From: Klebsiella pneumoniae
GTDB taxonomy: Bacteria; Myxococcota_A; UBA796; GCA-2862545
NCBI GenBank assembly: GCA_945861065.1
Contig: CAMASI010000002.1
Coordinates: forward strand, 62,001 to 126,000
Direction of reading: 5' to 3'
DNA: 64,000 bases
Shown in pieces: positions 43,702-52,160 of the stretch (positions are counted from its first letter, which is position 1; each line of letters opens with the position of its first letter). A model generated the notes under the pieces. The model saw only the letters and a program-made list of their open reading frames with translations. It ran no database searches and was not told the DNA's origin. The position numbers and the translations under genes were made by a program.

Positions 43702-45528
43702 ATGGACCACGACGCAGAAAACGACGACCCCCGTTTGTACCGCATCCGCCACAGCTTGGCGCACGTGCTTGCGCAAGCAGTGGTCAAGTTGCGCCCCGGG
43801 ACTACGCTTGGGTTCGGGCCACCGATCGCGGATGGGTTTTATTACGACTTCAATCTGTCCACCCCGCTGACGGAGGAGGACTTTCCGGCGATCGAAAAGG
43901 AAATGCGCCGTATTATTTCGGCCCGCCAACCGTTCTCCTGCGAGGACCTCGCAACGGACAGTGCGCTCGCCCGAATCGATGCCATGGGTGAGCCTTACAA
44001 ACGCGAATATGCGCAAGAACTGGTAGGGAAGAAAGAACTCAGCTGTCTCAGCTTCTACACCAACGGGTCGTTCGTAGACATGTGTGAGGGACCGCATGTG
44101 GATCACACGGGTGAGTTGCCTCCCGACTGTTTCAAGATCAAGTCGTTGGCGGGCGCCTACTGGCGAGGCGACCATCGAAACACGATGATGACCCGCGTTT
44201 ATGTGTGGGCTTTCGGCTCGCGCGTTGCGTTGGAGGCCTACGTCAAAGCGTGGAAGGACGCACAAGAACGAGACCACAAGAAGTTGGGCAAGGAGCTCGA
44301 CCTGTTCGTCGTCGACGAGCTGATCGGCAAGGGCCTACCTCTGTGGCTGCCGAATGGCACAGTCGTTCGCGACCAGCTCCAAAAACTGATGGAAGAACTG
44401 GAATTCAAAGCGGGGTACCAGCGCGTTTCCACGCCCCACTTGTCCCGGGAGGAACTGTACTATCAGACGGGCCACTTGCCTTATTACGCCGCACACATGT
44501 ATCCGGCGATGGAACTGAAGGAGACCGACAGCCACGGTGAGGAAGTGGTACGCGAAACGTATCGTCTCCGGCCAATGAATTGCCCGCACCATCACCGCAT
44601 TTTCGCCGCGCGCCCTCGGTCCTACCGCGACCTTCCGATGCGGTTGGCCGAGTATGGGCAGGTGTACCGGTTCGAGGATTCTGGGGCACTTTCTGGCCTC
44701 CTTCGGGTGCGCGGAATGTGCATGAATGACGCCCATATTTACTGCACAGTAGAGCAGGTGCGAGCAGAGTTCATCGCTGTCATGGACCTTCATCGTATCG
44801 CCTACGCCACGCTCGGAATGAGCAATTATTATATGCGCTTTTCGACGTGGGATCCCAACGACCCGAAAGGGCGGCAGAAGTTCGTGGATGACCCTGAGAA
44901 TTGGGCCAGTACGGAAGCGCAGGTGAGGGAGGCCATGATTGAAGTTGGATTACCCTTCAAAGAAGTGAAGGGAGAAGCAGCGTTCTACGGTCCCAAGATC
45001 GACGTTCAGTTCCATACGGTCACGGGGCGAGAAGAAACGGCAAGCACGAATCAGCTCGACTTTGCGATTCCGCCTCGCCTTGGTTTGGTCTACCGCGGCT
45101 CCGACAACGGCGACCACCATCCAATGGTGATTCACCGGGCGCCGCTCGGAACCCACGAGCGTTTTGTCGCCTTTCTCATCGAGCACTTCGGGGGCGCATT
45201 CCCGACGTGGCTCGCTCCGGTACAAGTACGCGTCATCACGGTGTCGGACAGGTTCAACGAAGCCGCAGCGGCCTGGGTCACGGAGCTGCGGAACCGTTTT
45301 GTCCGTGCGGAGTTGGATCCGTCGAACGAAACCATGGGCAAGAAGATTCGGGAGGCCGCTTCTCAGAAAATCCCCAATGTTGTGGTTCTCGGGGAGCGGG
45401 AAATCGCCGACGGTACCGTCGCGCTTCGACGGCATGGAAGCCGCGACTCGCGCGTCCTGCCCCGTGGCGAATTCGAGGCCACGTTGGAGCGCTCGATTCG
45501 GGAACGCAGCGACACGTTCTGGACCTAG
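43702..45528 (+). CDS. thrS: Threonyl-tRNA synthetase, lacking the TGS domain
   Basis: 608 aa. Charges tRNA-Thr. The sequence starts directly at the editing domain (RIRHSLAHVLAQAV, FYYDFNL, SFVDMCEGPHV), so the N-terminal TGS domain of about 60 residues found in E. coli-type enzymes is absent. The catalytic class II core has RLRPMNCPHH and the motif 3 region HRAPLGTHERF, and the anticodon-binding domain (about 505-608) ends the protein. ATG 43702 has GAGGACCT upstream; no in-frame extension with TGS sequence is possible because flhB ends 22 bases earlier. Confidence 0.97.
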   Translation: MDHDAENDDPRLYRIRHSLAHVLAQAVVKLRPGTTLGFGPPIADGFYYDFNLSTPLTEEDFPAIEKEMRRIISARQPFSCEDLATDSALARIDAMGEPYKREYAQELVGKKELSCLSFYTNGSFVDMCEGPHVDHTGELPPDCFKIKSLAGAYWRGDHRNTMMTRVYVWAFGSRVALEAYVKAWKDAQERDHKKLGKELDLFVVDELIGKGLPLWLPNGTVVRDQLQKLMEELEFKAGYQRVSTPHLSREELYYQTGHLPYYAAHMYPAMELKETDSHGEEVVRETYRLRPMNCPHHHRIFAARPRSYRDLPMRLAEYGQVYRFEDSGALSGLLRVRGMCMNDAHIYCTVEQVRAEFIAVMDLHRIAYATLGMSNYYMRFSTWDPNDPKGRQKFVDDPENWASTEAQVREAMIEVGLPFKEVKGEAAFYGPKIDVQFHTVTGREETASTNQLDFAIPPRLGLVYRGSDNGDHHPMVIHRAPLGTHERFVAFLIEHFGGAFPTWLAPVQVRVITVSDRFNEAAAAWVTELRNRFVRAELDPSNETMGKKIREAASQKIPNVVVLGEREIADGTVALRRHGSRDSRVLPRGEFEATLERSIRERSDTFWT

Positions 45529-45588
45529 AGGCGGGCGCGACGCAGCTCTCGCGGCTACGGGGTCACCCCAGCTAGGCGGAGGTGGCGC

Positions 45589-46197
45589 TTGTTGTGCTTG
45601 TTGTTCGGAACACTCGCGTTGGCTCAGGAGCCGACGGATGACGCCCGCTTCGGGCTGTCGGTCGGCACAGGGCCTCGGCCCTTCCAAGCGTTGACGTTGG
45701 GCTTGACCGGGCTCGGCGCGCGTGTGTTCGTGCCAACCACGAGCCGGGTGACACCTTGGCTTGGCGCGTCGGCCACGGTGGCAAAAGCGTCGTCCTTTGA
45801 CGAGGGTTTCCAGAGTGACGCTGTGGTGGTCGGAGCCTCAGCCGTTCACGCGTCTGGCGGAATTCGAGCAGATACGCGCGACCCAGCAGATCACATGCTG
45901 ATCCCCTACGTGCTGGTGGGCGGTCTGGCCGGTCGCGTGTCGGTTTGGGAAAAATACAAGGAATTCGAGGAACGCTTCAGCTCGGGCTCGACGTCTTTCG
46001 GACTCTTCGCCGGGCTCGGCCTTGACGCGTTTCTGACACCGGACCTTTCAATCGGCGGCGAATTCGGCGGATTCGGAGCGGTGTCTACTGGCTCTAGCAA
46101 GACGGTATTCGCCGGCTCGAAGGACAAAGGCGACGCGCTCGTGGGGACCACCGTCATCACGACGTACTCCTCGTTGATGATCACGGTGTGGCGATGA
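45589..46197 (+). CDS. Outer-membrane beta-barrel-like protein
   Basis: 202 aa from TTG 45589, preceded by GGAGG with 6 bases spacing. A short signal MLCLLFGTLALA precedes QEPTDD. The mature part has alternating strands rich in Gly, Val and Ser (LTLGLTGLGARVFVP, YVLVGGLAGRVSVW, SLMITVWR at the end), as in small eight-stranded barrels. First of three similar genes linked by stop/start overlaps. No specific family. Confidence 0.7.
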   Translation: MLCLLFGTLALAQEPTDDARFGLSVGTGPRPFQALTLGLTGLGARVFVPTTSRVTPWLGASATVAKASSFDEGFQSDAVVVGASAVHASGGIRADTRDPADHMLIPYVLVGGLAGRVSVWEKYKEFEERFSSGSTSFGLFAGLGLDAFLTPDLSIGGEFGGFGAVSTGSSKTVFAGSKDKGDALVGTTVITTYSSLMITVWR

Positions 46198-46763
46198 GTG
46201 CCGGCCTCGTACTGCCATTCCTGCAGATCGGGACAGGTCAACGGGTGCTCGATGTTCCTGCAACTGAAGTGCTTTTCGGAGGGGGCGTTCGGGCAGGTGT
46301 GGACTTCGGTCGCGTCGCCCCCTTTGTCGGCGGAAACGTGGTCGCAGTCGGCGTGAGCCAAATCGGTGAGCAAAACGACGGGAGTGGGGGTTGGCTGAGC
46401 GTAGCGGCCGGAATGCGCGTCGATTTCGCCAAGCGGGACGCCCTCGCAACACCCTTCGTCTCGCTGGGAGGCCTTGTCGGTTCCGGCGAGATGGCGTTCA
46501 ACGAATCCTTGCCCTTTGCAGCGGACGGCTACGCGGTGGGTCTCGACCCTGCAATCGGCGGCTTCGTCGGGGCTGGCGTGGACGCCCAGGTGGTCCCAGG
46601 CCTGTCGCTCGGGGTGGAGGTGGGGGCCGTACATACCAGAGGCCGGGTCTACTTCCTGGACGAGGCGGGGGGCAATGACGACTGGGAGGCGTCGGGTTCG
46701 GCCACCTTTGCCTACGCCGACGTCCACGTGGTGTTCGCCCTGGGCGCGGGAGGTGGCTCGTGA
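46194..46763 (+). CDS. Barrel-like protein without a visible signal peptide
   Basis: 189 aa. Strand-rich, Gly/Val-rich sequence (LFGGGVRAGVDFGRVAPFVGGNVVAVGVS, GAGVDAQVVPGLSLGVEVGAV, YADVHVVFALG) like its two neighbours, but ATG 46194 is followed by MSAGLVLPFLQIG with no signal. No longer start is available apart from two extra codons. It overlaps the previous stop (ATGA). It may be exported by an unusual signal or be part of a broken larger protein. Confidence 0.6.
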   Translation: MSAGLVLPFLQIGTGQRVLDVPATEVLFGGGVRAGVDFGRVAPFVGGNVVAVGVSQIGEQNDGSGGWLSVAAGMRVDFAKRDALATPFVSLGGLVGSGEMAFNESLPFAADGYAVGLDPAIGGFVGAGVDAQVVPGLSLGVEVGAVHTRGRVYFLDEAGGNDDWEASGSATFAYADVHVVFALGAGGGS

Positions 46764-47296
46764 TGATCGCGCTGTTGGCATCCGCGTGGGCGGCAGGGCC
46801 TTACCTGGCAGGGGGTCTCGCGGTCACGCCCAATCCCGGGACCTTGATCGTGCCCGCGTGGCGACTGGGCGTGGCCACGGACCGAGTCGTCGGCTGGGGT
46901 TCGGCAACCTTCGCGGCGCTCGACGTAGACCAGGTGACCGACGGAAACGCCATCGCCGGGATGGTCGTACGTCCCCGACTGGGCGCCCGTTTCATGCTGG
47001 GGGACACCCAACCACAAGCCCCGGGCTGGTTCCTGGCCACAAATGTCTCCACCCTTGTTTTTGCGTTGTACGACGACGGCGAAGACGTGCTTGTGCGCGA
47101 CGCGGTGAGCGTTCGCATTCCTTTCGGTGTGGGTCTGGGGTTTGGGCTCAAAGCGAAGGTCAACGAGGTCATTGCGGTGTCCCCTGAAATCGGCCTGGAT
47201 TGGGAAAATTCCCGCACAATTTCAGACGGAAACGAAGTCCTATCGTTCGGCACGCTGCTTACTGTCGCAGCGTTGAACTTCGACATTCTTCCCTAA
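46760..47296 (+). CDS. Outer-membrane beta-barrel-like protein
   Basis: 178 aa. Short signal MMIALLASAWA, then strands such as RVVGWGSATFAALDV, GARFMLGDTQ, GVGLGFGLKAKVNEVIAV and a C-terminal LLTVAALNFDILP. GTG 46760 or ATG 46763 overlaps the previous stop. Convergent with the aminotransferase gene, with one base between the stops. Function unknown; third member of the barrel-like trio. Confidence 0.68.
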   Translation: MMIALLASAWAAGPYLAGGLAVTPNPGTLIVPAWRLGVATDRVVGWGSATFAALDVDQVTDGNAIAGMVVRPRLGARFMLGDTQPQAPGWFLATNVSTLVFALYDDGEDVLVRDAVSVRIPFGVGLGFGLKAKVNEVIAVSPEIGLDWENSRTISDGNEVLSFGTLLTVAALNFDILP

Positions 47297-47297
47297 T

Positions 47298-48536
47298 CTA
47301 TACGCCTTTCGCGATCGAAACCAGCGCCTCTGCCAGCGTGTCCGCCTCGTGATCGGTCGTGTACACGTTGGGCGTCAGCCGGACGCCACGATGCGTGTGG
47401 TGATCAATTCCCACTGAAAAAATCCGCCACCCGTCCCACAAGGCCGCGACCAATTCAGCCGGGGTCTTTCCGACGATTTCGACGACCCCGATTCCACCGC
47501 TGCGCGCTGGGTCGTCAAGCGTGTGAAGCTTCACATTCGGCAGCGTTCTGACCGCATCTGTCCATCGCATCCGGAGGCCGTGAAGGCGTTGATGCTTTCG
47601 TTCAGCACCAATCCTGCGATGGAAAACGAGCGCCTCGGCAATGGCATTGTGGTTCGCGGCCGGGTGCGTCCCAATCTCTTCAAATTTGCGAATGTCGGCG
47701 TCTCGGGACGCGCCTGTGGCCTGGAGGGGCCAGATTTCGGGAATCCGCTCCCGCCGTATATACAACATTCCCGTTCCGATGGGCGCCAACAACCACTTGT
47801 GCAAGCTGGTCCCGAGCGCGTCGCAGCCTAAGTCGCCGATTTGGAATGGTAAATGAAAGGTCGCGTGGGCCGCGTCTACAATGGAAAATACACCCCTCGC
47901 TCTAGCCAATTGGCACAATTCGCGAACGGGAAACACCTGCCCTGACACATGCGTCACATGGGTCACATGGAGAACCCGGGTCTTCGAAGTCATCGCGTCG
48001 GCGAAGCGTTGCAGGATTTGGACGTCTGTCGCAGGGACGGGAATGGCCACGACGACCACCTCGATTCCGTCCCGACGAACACGCTGATCCCAGGTATCGC
48101 GCATCCTCGGGTAGTCTTGGTCGCTGACCAGCACCTGATCGCCCTTACGAAGCGAAAGGCCCAATTGCACGATTTGAAGGGCTTCGCTCGCGTTGCGCGT
48201 GATGGCAACCGTCTCGGCGTCAACGCCCATCTCATCGGCCAATTCACGGCGAACGGCTTCGATCCCGGGTTCCAGCCACGACCACATTGTATAGGTCGGG
48301 CCAAGGTTTTGAATATCGAGGTAGCGCTTGAAGGCGGCGTGAACGACCCGCGGACTGGGGCAGACACCGCCGTTGTTGAAGTTGATGAACGTTCGGTCAA
48401 GGTCGAATGCGTCCTGGACCTCGCGCCAAAGCGCAGCTTCGTCCATGTCGGGCACCGGCAAGGGTGCCGGGCGACCGTGTGCACTCCCAGCAACGACCGT
48501 GGCCGCTCCGGCCATCAACGCACGACGTGTCCACAT
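47298..48536 (-). CDS. Tat-exported class V aminotransferase (isopenicillin-N-epimerase-like)
   Basis: 412 aa. The N-terminus has a twin-arginine signal (MWTRRALMAGAATVVAGSAHG). The PLP enzyme fold shows TFINFNNGG at the start, ITRNASEALQIV, the internal-aldimine Lys in GTSLHKWLLAPIG, preceded by VDAAHATFHLP, and a C-terminal GVRLTPNVYTTDHEAD. These match the isopenicillin N epimerase / cysteine-desulfurase-like branch of class V. Export by Tat fits a cofactor-loaded protein. It is the last gene of the operon with a sensor kinase and regulator. The substrate is unknown. Confidence 0.88.
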   Translation of the reverse strand: MWTRRALMAGAATVVAGSAHGRPAPLPVPDMDEAALWREVQDAFDLDRTFINFNNGGVCPSPRVVHAAFKRYLDIQNLGPTYTMWSWLEPGIEAVRRELADEMGVDAETVAITRNASEALQIVQLGLSLRKGDQVLVSDQDYPRMRDTWDQRVRRDGIEVVVVAIPVPATDVQILQRFADAMTSKTRVLHVTHVTHVSGQVFPVRELCQLARARGVFSIVDAAHATFHLPFQIGDLGCDALGTSLHKWLLAPIGTGMLYIRRERIPEIWPLQATGASRDADIRKFEEIGTHPAANHNAIAEALVFHRRIGAERKHQRLHGLRMRWTDAVRTLPNVKLHTLDDPARSGGIGVVEIVGKTPAELVAALWDGWRIFSVGIDHHTHRGVRLTPNVYTTDHEADTLAEALVSIAKGV

Positions 48537-48544
48537 GCTGACCC

Positions 48545-49351
48545 CTAGTCGATAACCAAATCGTCAATGAACAACGTGTTTGGGCCGAACCCGCTCCCTG
48601 AGAGGTGGGTGGTGTCCCGAATCCACACGCGTGACAATCGGGTCGGGTCCAGCGGTTCCGGACGTCCATCCAGTGGACGGGCGTCCAGCAGGCTGACGGA
48701 CACCTCGGTACTTGCGTCGATCGGAACCTGAATCGAGCTTCCAATCACATACTCGCGACCAGCGTCGTCTTGAGCCCACAACCGGAGCCAAGCTTCCATA
48801 TTCGCCGAGCGAACAGAGAATCGAATTCTCCCGGGAGCCGGCATGGGGTCGGCAAACGCGAACACAAGCTCGTCGCTGGCCCGAACCGACACGACCGTGG
48901 TCCATACGAGTTCCATGTCGCCGGAGGCGTCAGTCTGTCGGGTCTGAATCGACCCGCGATCCGCATGAATCCACGGATGGAAGACGCCGTGGTCGCCCGA
49001 GAAGTCCCAGGTCACCGGTGCCGAATGGATCGCCGCACGATCGAGGTCGATCCTTGCCACCAAATCCTGGCAGGCCACGCGGCACGCGCCCACTTGGATG
49101 CCAGCCAAGGCGGTCAGGCGGGCATCGTCGATTTCCCCATGTACCCACCGAGCGAGGGCCAGCCGATAAACCGCCTCTTCATGGACTTGGTGTTCGGAGG
49201 GAAAACCCTGTACAAGTTCATTGAATCGCGCTTCGGATTCCAAGGGGTCACCGTCGATTGATTCGGCGAGGACAGCGTCGTACAGGGCGTCCCAGGCGTC
49301 GCGCTCTCCGGCCCGAGCGGCGACGGCGAGCCACTGCAGCCAGCCCATCAT
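48545..49351 (-). CDS. Exported protein of unknown function
   Basis: 268 aa. A hydrophobic start MMGWLQWLAVAARA may be a short signal. It continues with a helical part like TPR pairs (EARFNELVQGFPSEHQVHEEAVYRLALARWVHGEIDDA) and a C-terminal beta-rich part (residues about 110-268) with carbohydrate-binding-like strands (RIRFSVRSANMEAWLRLWAQD) and a final NTLFIDDLVID. Its start overlaps the response-regulator stop (ATGA). ATG 49348 is an alternative start. No family recognised. Confidence 0.72.
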   Translation of the reverse strand: MMGWLQWLAVAARAGERDAWDALYDAVLAESIDGDPLESEARFNELVQGFPSEHQVHEEAVYRLALARWVHGEIDDARLTALAGIQVGACRVACQDLVARIDLDRAAIHSAPVTWDFSGDHGVFHPWIHADRGSIQTRQTDASGDMELVWTTVVSVRASDELVFAFADPMPAPGRIRFSVRSANMEAWLRLWAQDDAGREYVIGSSIQVPIDASTEVSVSLLDARPLDGRPEPLDPTRLSRVWIRDTTHLSGSGFGPNTLFIDDLVID

Positions 49352-50043
49352 CCCTCGTTGGCGATGAAACGATACCCAACGCCGTGCAGCGTCTCGATGT
49401 AGCGAGGCTCTGCAGCGTCATCCCGCAGTTTTTTCCGGACGTTGAGGATGTGCGTGTCCACCGTGCGGGTCGTGACGTTGGGGCTGTACTTCCAAATACT
49501 GGTAAGCAGCTCGCCGCGAGGCAGGACTTTGCCGCGGTGTTCGATGAGGTACCGCAACAACTCCTGCTCACGGTTGGACAGGCGTTCTTCGGCATCCGGG
49601 TGGCGAATCACGTAGTTGTCGAGGTCCACCTCGGTCGTCCCGAAGCGGTACACGGATTTTGCACCCCCTGTGCGCCGAAGCACCGCGTTCACCCGGGCCT
49701 TGAGCTCAAGAAGGCTGAACGGCTTGGTGACGTAGTCATCGGCGCCCAGGTCGAAGCCGAGCAGTTTGTCTTGCTCGCTCGTGCGCGCTGTGACGAACAG
49801 GATGGGGCCGTCGTACTCTTCGTCGCGCAGGGCCCTGGCCACGTCAAAGCCAGTTTTGTCGGGCTCTGGCCCCTCGTTGAGCATGACGTCCAATACAACG
49901 ACATCAGGCGGTTGGCGCTGGGTGATCGACGTAGCGCCAGAGATTCCACGCGCGGTGAAGACTTCGAAGCCTTCGCGTTGGAAGAAGCGTTGAAGCGTAT
50001 CCAAGACCGAAGTCTCATCTTCAACGAATAGGATTCGCGGCAC
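49348..50043 (-). CDS. OmpR/PhoB-family response regulator
   Basis: 231 aa. The receiver domain has FVEDE, the phosphoacceptor Asp in VVLDVML and Lys in VTKPFS; a seven-residue insertion (NEGPEPD) follows the Asp loop. The winged-helix domain (about 135-228) ends in TRTVDTHILNVRKKL and GVGYRF. GTG 50043 has AAGGAGG upstream. It overlaps the sensor kinase gene by 23 bases, so it is the cognate partner. Confidence 0.96.
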   Translation of the reverse strand: MPRILFVEDETSVLDTLQRFFQREGFEVFTARGISGATSITQRQPPDVVVLDVMLNEGPEPDKTGFDVARALRDEEYDGPILFVTARTSEQDKLLGFDLGADDYVTKPFSLLELKARVNAVLRRTGGAKSVYRFGTTEVDLDNYVIRHPDAEERLSNREQELLRYLIEHRGKVLPRGELLTSIWKYSPNVTTRTVDTHILNVRKKLRDDAAEPRYIETLHGVGYRFIANEG

Positions 50044-52075
50044 GGTGGCCTCCTTCGATCACGGCTTCGGGGCGAGGCAGCGTGACAGTGAAGGTGGTAC
50101 CCCGTCCGGGCGCGCTGTCCACCGAAATGGTACCTCCATGCGCCTCTACGATGTACCGAACAATGGTCAGTCCAATGCCGGTACCCTTCCGCCTTCGCAC
50201 TTGTGGATCGGTCGAGCGAAAGAAGTGATCGAACAACTTGGGCACGTCTTCTGGGGCAATTCCAATGCCCCTGTCCGAGACGCTGACCAGAACGTGGCTA
50301 TCAGCCACCGCCACGGAAACGCCCACCCACTGCGCGTCTCCTCCGTACTTTGCTGCGTTCGAGAGAAGGTTCACCAAGACCTGCCCAATCGCATCGCGGT
50401 CCAACATCAGGGGTGGGACGCTCGTCGGCGTGTCGAGGGCAATGGTGAGCCCCCGCGTCTCGAAGTCGCGGCGAGCCACCTCGACAGCATGTGCGATCAG
50501 GGGCGCAAGATAGTCCTTCCGCAGGGTATATTTTTTCGCGCCGCGTTCGATCGCGGCAAAGTCCAGCACGTTGTCCACCAACCGGGACAGTCGCTCGGCC
50601 TCCGCCAAGATGGCATCGTAGTGCATCTCGGTGTCGGGCCCCGGGTCGACAAGACCGAACTTGAGCGCTTCGCCTTTGAGGCGGATCTGCGTGATGGGCG
50701 ACCGAAGTTCGTGCGAGACGTTGGCCGCAAAATCAGCTTTGACACGGGCGGATTCCACTTCACGGGACACGATACGTGCCGAAAGCACCAGGCCCGCCAC
50801 GAACACGAACACCGCCAGGAGGATCACCGCGATTCTGGTTTGACGTCGCCGACTCAACGCCCGTTCGAAGCCCGCTGTGTCGTCGGGCAGAATCGCCACA
50901 CGAACGGTCGGAAGCAGCTGACCCAGCGTGCCCACTGCGATCCAGTCCGGAGGAAGCGGCTCGCCCGGGAGCACAAGCACAGGCGCAAGGTCGGGATCCG
51001 CGGCAGCGAGTTGGCGCGCGGCCCGCGTGGCACGCTCCAAGACCGCTTCTGACGATAGGCTAAATGCCCACAGGCCCCCTTCGTCGCGAAGGGTCGCCCA
51101 CAGAGCTGGTGACCCTGCCCGGGCTCCGAGCCAGATCATGGTGCTTGGCTGAGACGGAAAATCGAGCGCGTCCAGCTCATTTTCCACAAGTGCGGCCCAG
51201 TACTGCTGGTCGCTGCGCTCATCCAAGCGCTTTCGGACCTGGCTTAGCCACTCCCCGTTCGCCACAGGTTCAAGTCGCCGTAGGGCACGTCGAACGAGGG
51301 CCGCGTCGCCGCCATGGTTGAGCGTCCACTGAGACTCGAGCGAGCTGAGAACGAAGTCCTCCATGGCCGGCTGGCCCATCGCCGGGTCACGCGCGAAGAT
51401 CGTCTCGGCGCGCAACAACGCCGCGACGTCGCTGACCCGCATCCCTCGACTGTCACGCACGCCCACACGCTCGTTGGCGATCCGCTCGAGCCGCTCTCGT
51501 GCACCGATGATGTCGCCCGCGCGCCACGCTTCCCTGGCAGCACCCAACTCGGCTTCCGCGGCCCACATGTCGCGCTCGACAGAAAAGCCCGCGCGTTCCC
51601 ACAGCAGCGCCGCGTCTGAATGTCGCCCGAAGGAGGACTCAATCTGAGCCAAGCGGCGAAGCGTGACCCAGGCAGACGGTGGGGCCGATGCGAGCGTGTC
51701 GGTCCTTCGGTCAAAGGGGGCGAGCAGTTCACCATCGGGGTCAAACCGGAAGACGGCCCGCAACTCCGGCGACAGGGCGAGGTGGTCTACGAACAACGAT
51801 TCGCGCCGAGCCAGCCGAGCCAGCACGGCGATACGGAGCGAATCCCCCTCATCAACCACAATCTGAGCCAGCGCCTCCGCCAAACTGTCGGAGCGTTTAC
51901 GAAGTTCGCGGCTAAGGCCCGCTTCTTCTGCACCAATCGACGAGACGGCGAGCACCACCAGAAGCAGCATCGGCAACAGGATGGTCGCGGCGAAGAGGCC
52001 TAGGAACCGGCTGATCGCGACGAGGTTGCGCAGGTCCTGCATCGCCGCCACTTGGCCCCGACGTCGACCCAGCAT
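50021..52075 (-). CDS. Sensor histidine kinase with large extracytoplasmic domain
   Basis: About 684 aa. TM1 lies at about 23-48 and TM2 at about 420-440, with about 370 mainly helical, TPR-like residues between (ALLWERAGFSVERDMWAAEAELGAAREAW). Then come HisKA with the phospho-His in NVSHELRSPI and the ATPase motifs NLLSNAAKYGG, DRGIGIAP and GTGIGLTIV. It senses a periplasmic signal and phosphorylates the adjacent regulator. The start is uncertain: ATG 52075 is used; GTG 52108 and ATG 52042 are possible, none with a good ribosome site. Confidence 0.93.
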   Translation of the reverse strand: MLGRRRGQVAAMQDLRNLVAISRFLGLFAATILLPMLLLVVLAVSSIGAEEAGLSRELRKRSDSLAEALAQIVVDEGDSLRIAVLARLARRESLFVDHLALSPELRAVFRFDPDGELLAPFDRRTDTLASAPPSAWVTLRRLAQIESSFGRHSDAALLWERAGFSVERDMWAAEAELGAAREAWRAGDIIGARERLERIANERVGVRDSRGMRVSDVAALLRAETIFARDPAMGQPAMEDFVLSSLESQWTLNHGGDAALVRRALRRLEPVANGEWLSQVRKRLDERSDQQYWAALVENELDALDFPSQPSTMIWLGARAGSPALWATLRDEGGLWAFSLSSEAVLERATRAARQLAAADPDLAPVLVLPGEPLPPDWIAVGTLGQLLPTVRVAILPDDTAGFERALSRRRQTRIAVILLAVFVFVAGLVLSARIVSREVESARVKADFAANVSHELRSPITQIRLKGEALKFGLVDPGPDTEMHYDAILAEAERLSRLVDNVLDFAAIERGAKKYTLRKDYLAPLIAHAVEVARRDFETRGLTIALDTPTSVPPLMLDRDAIGQVLVNLLSNAAKYGGDAQWVGVSVAVADSHVLVSVSDRGIGIAPEDVPKLFDHFFRSTDPQVRRRKGTGIGLTIVRYIVEAHGGTISVDSAPGRGTTFTVTLPRPEAVIEGGHRAANPIR

Positions 52076-52160
52076 GCGCACCAACAAACGTCTAAAAGAG
52101 TTCAGCACGGCGGCGCTATATTCGCTGCGTTTGTGGAATCGGAATGCGAATTCAGTCCGT

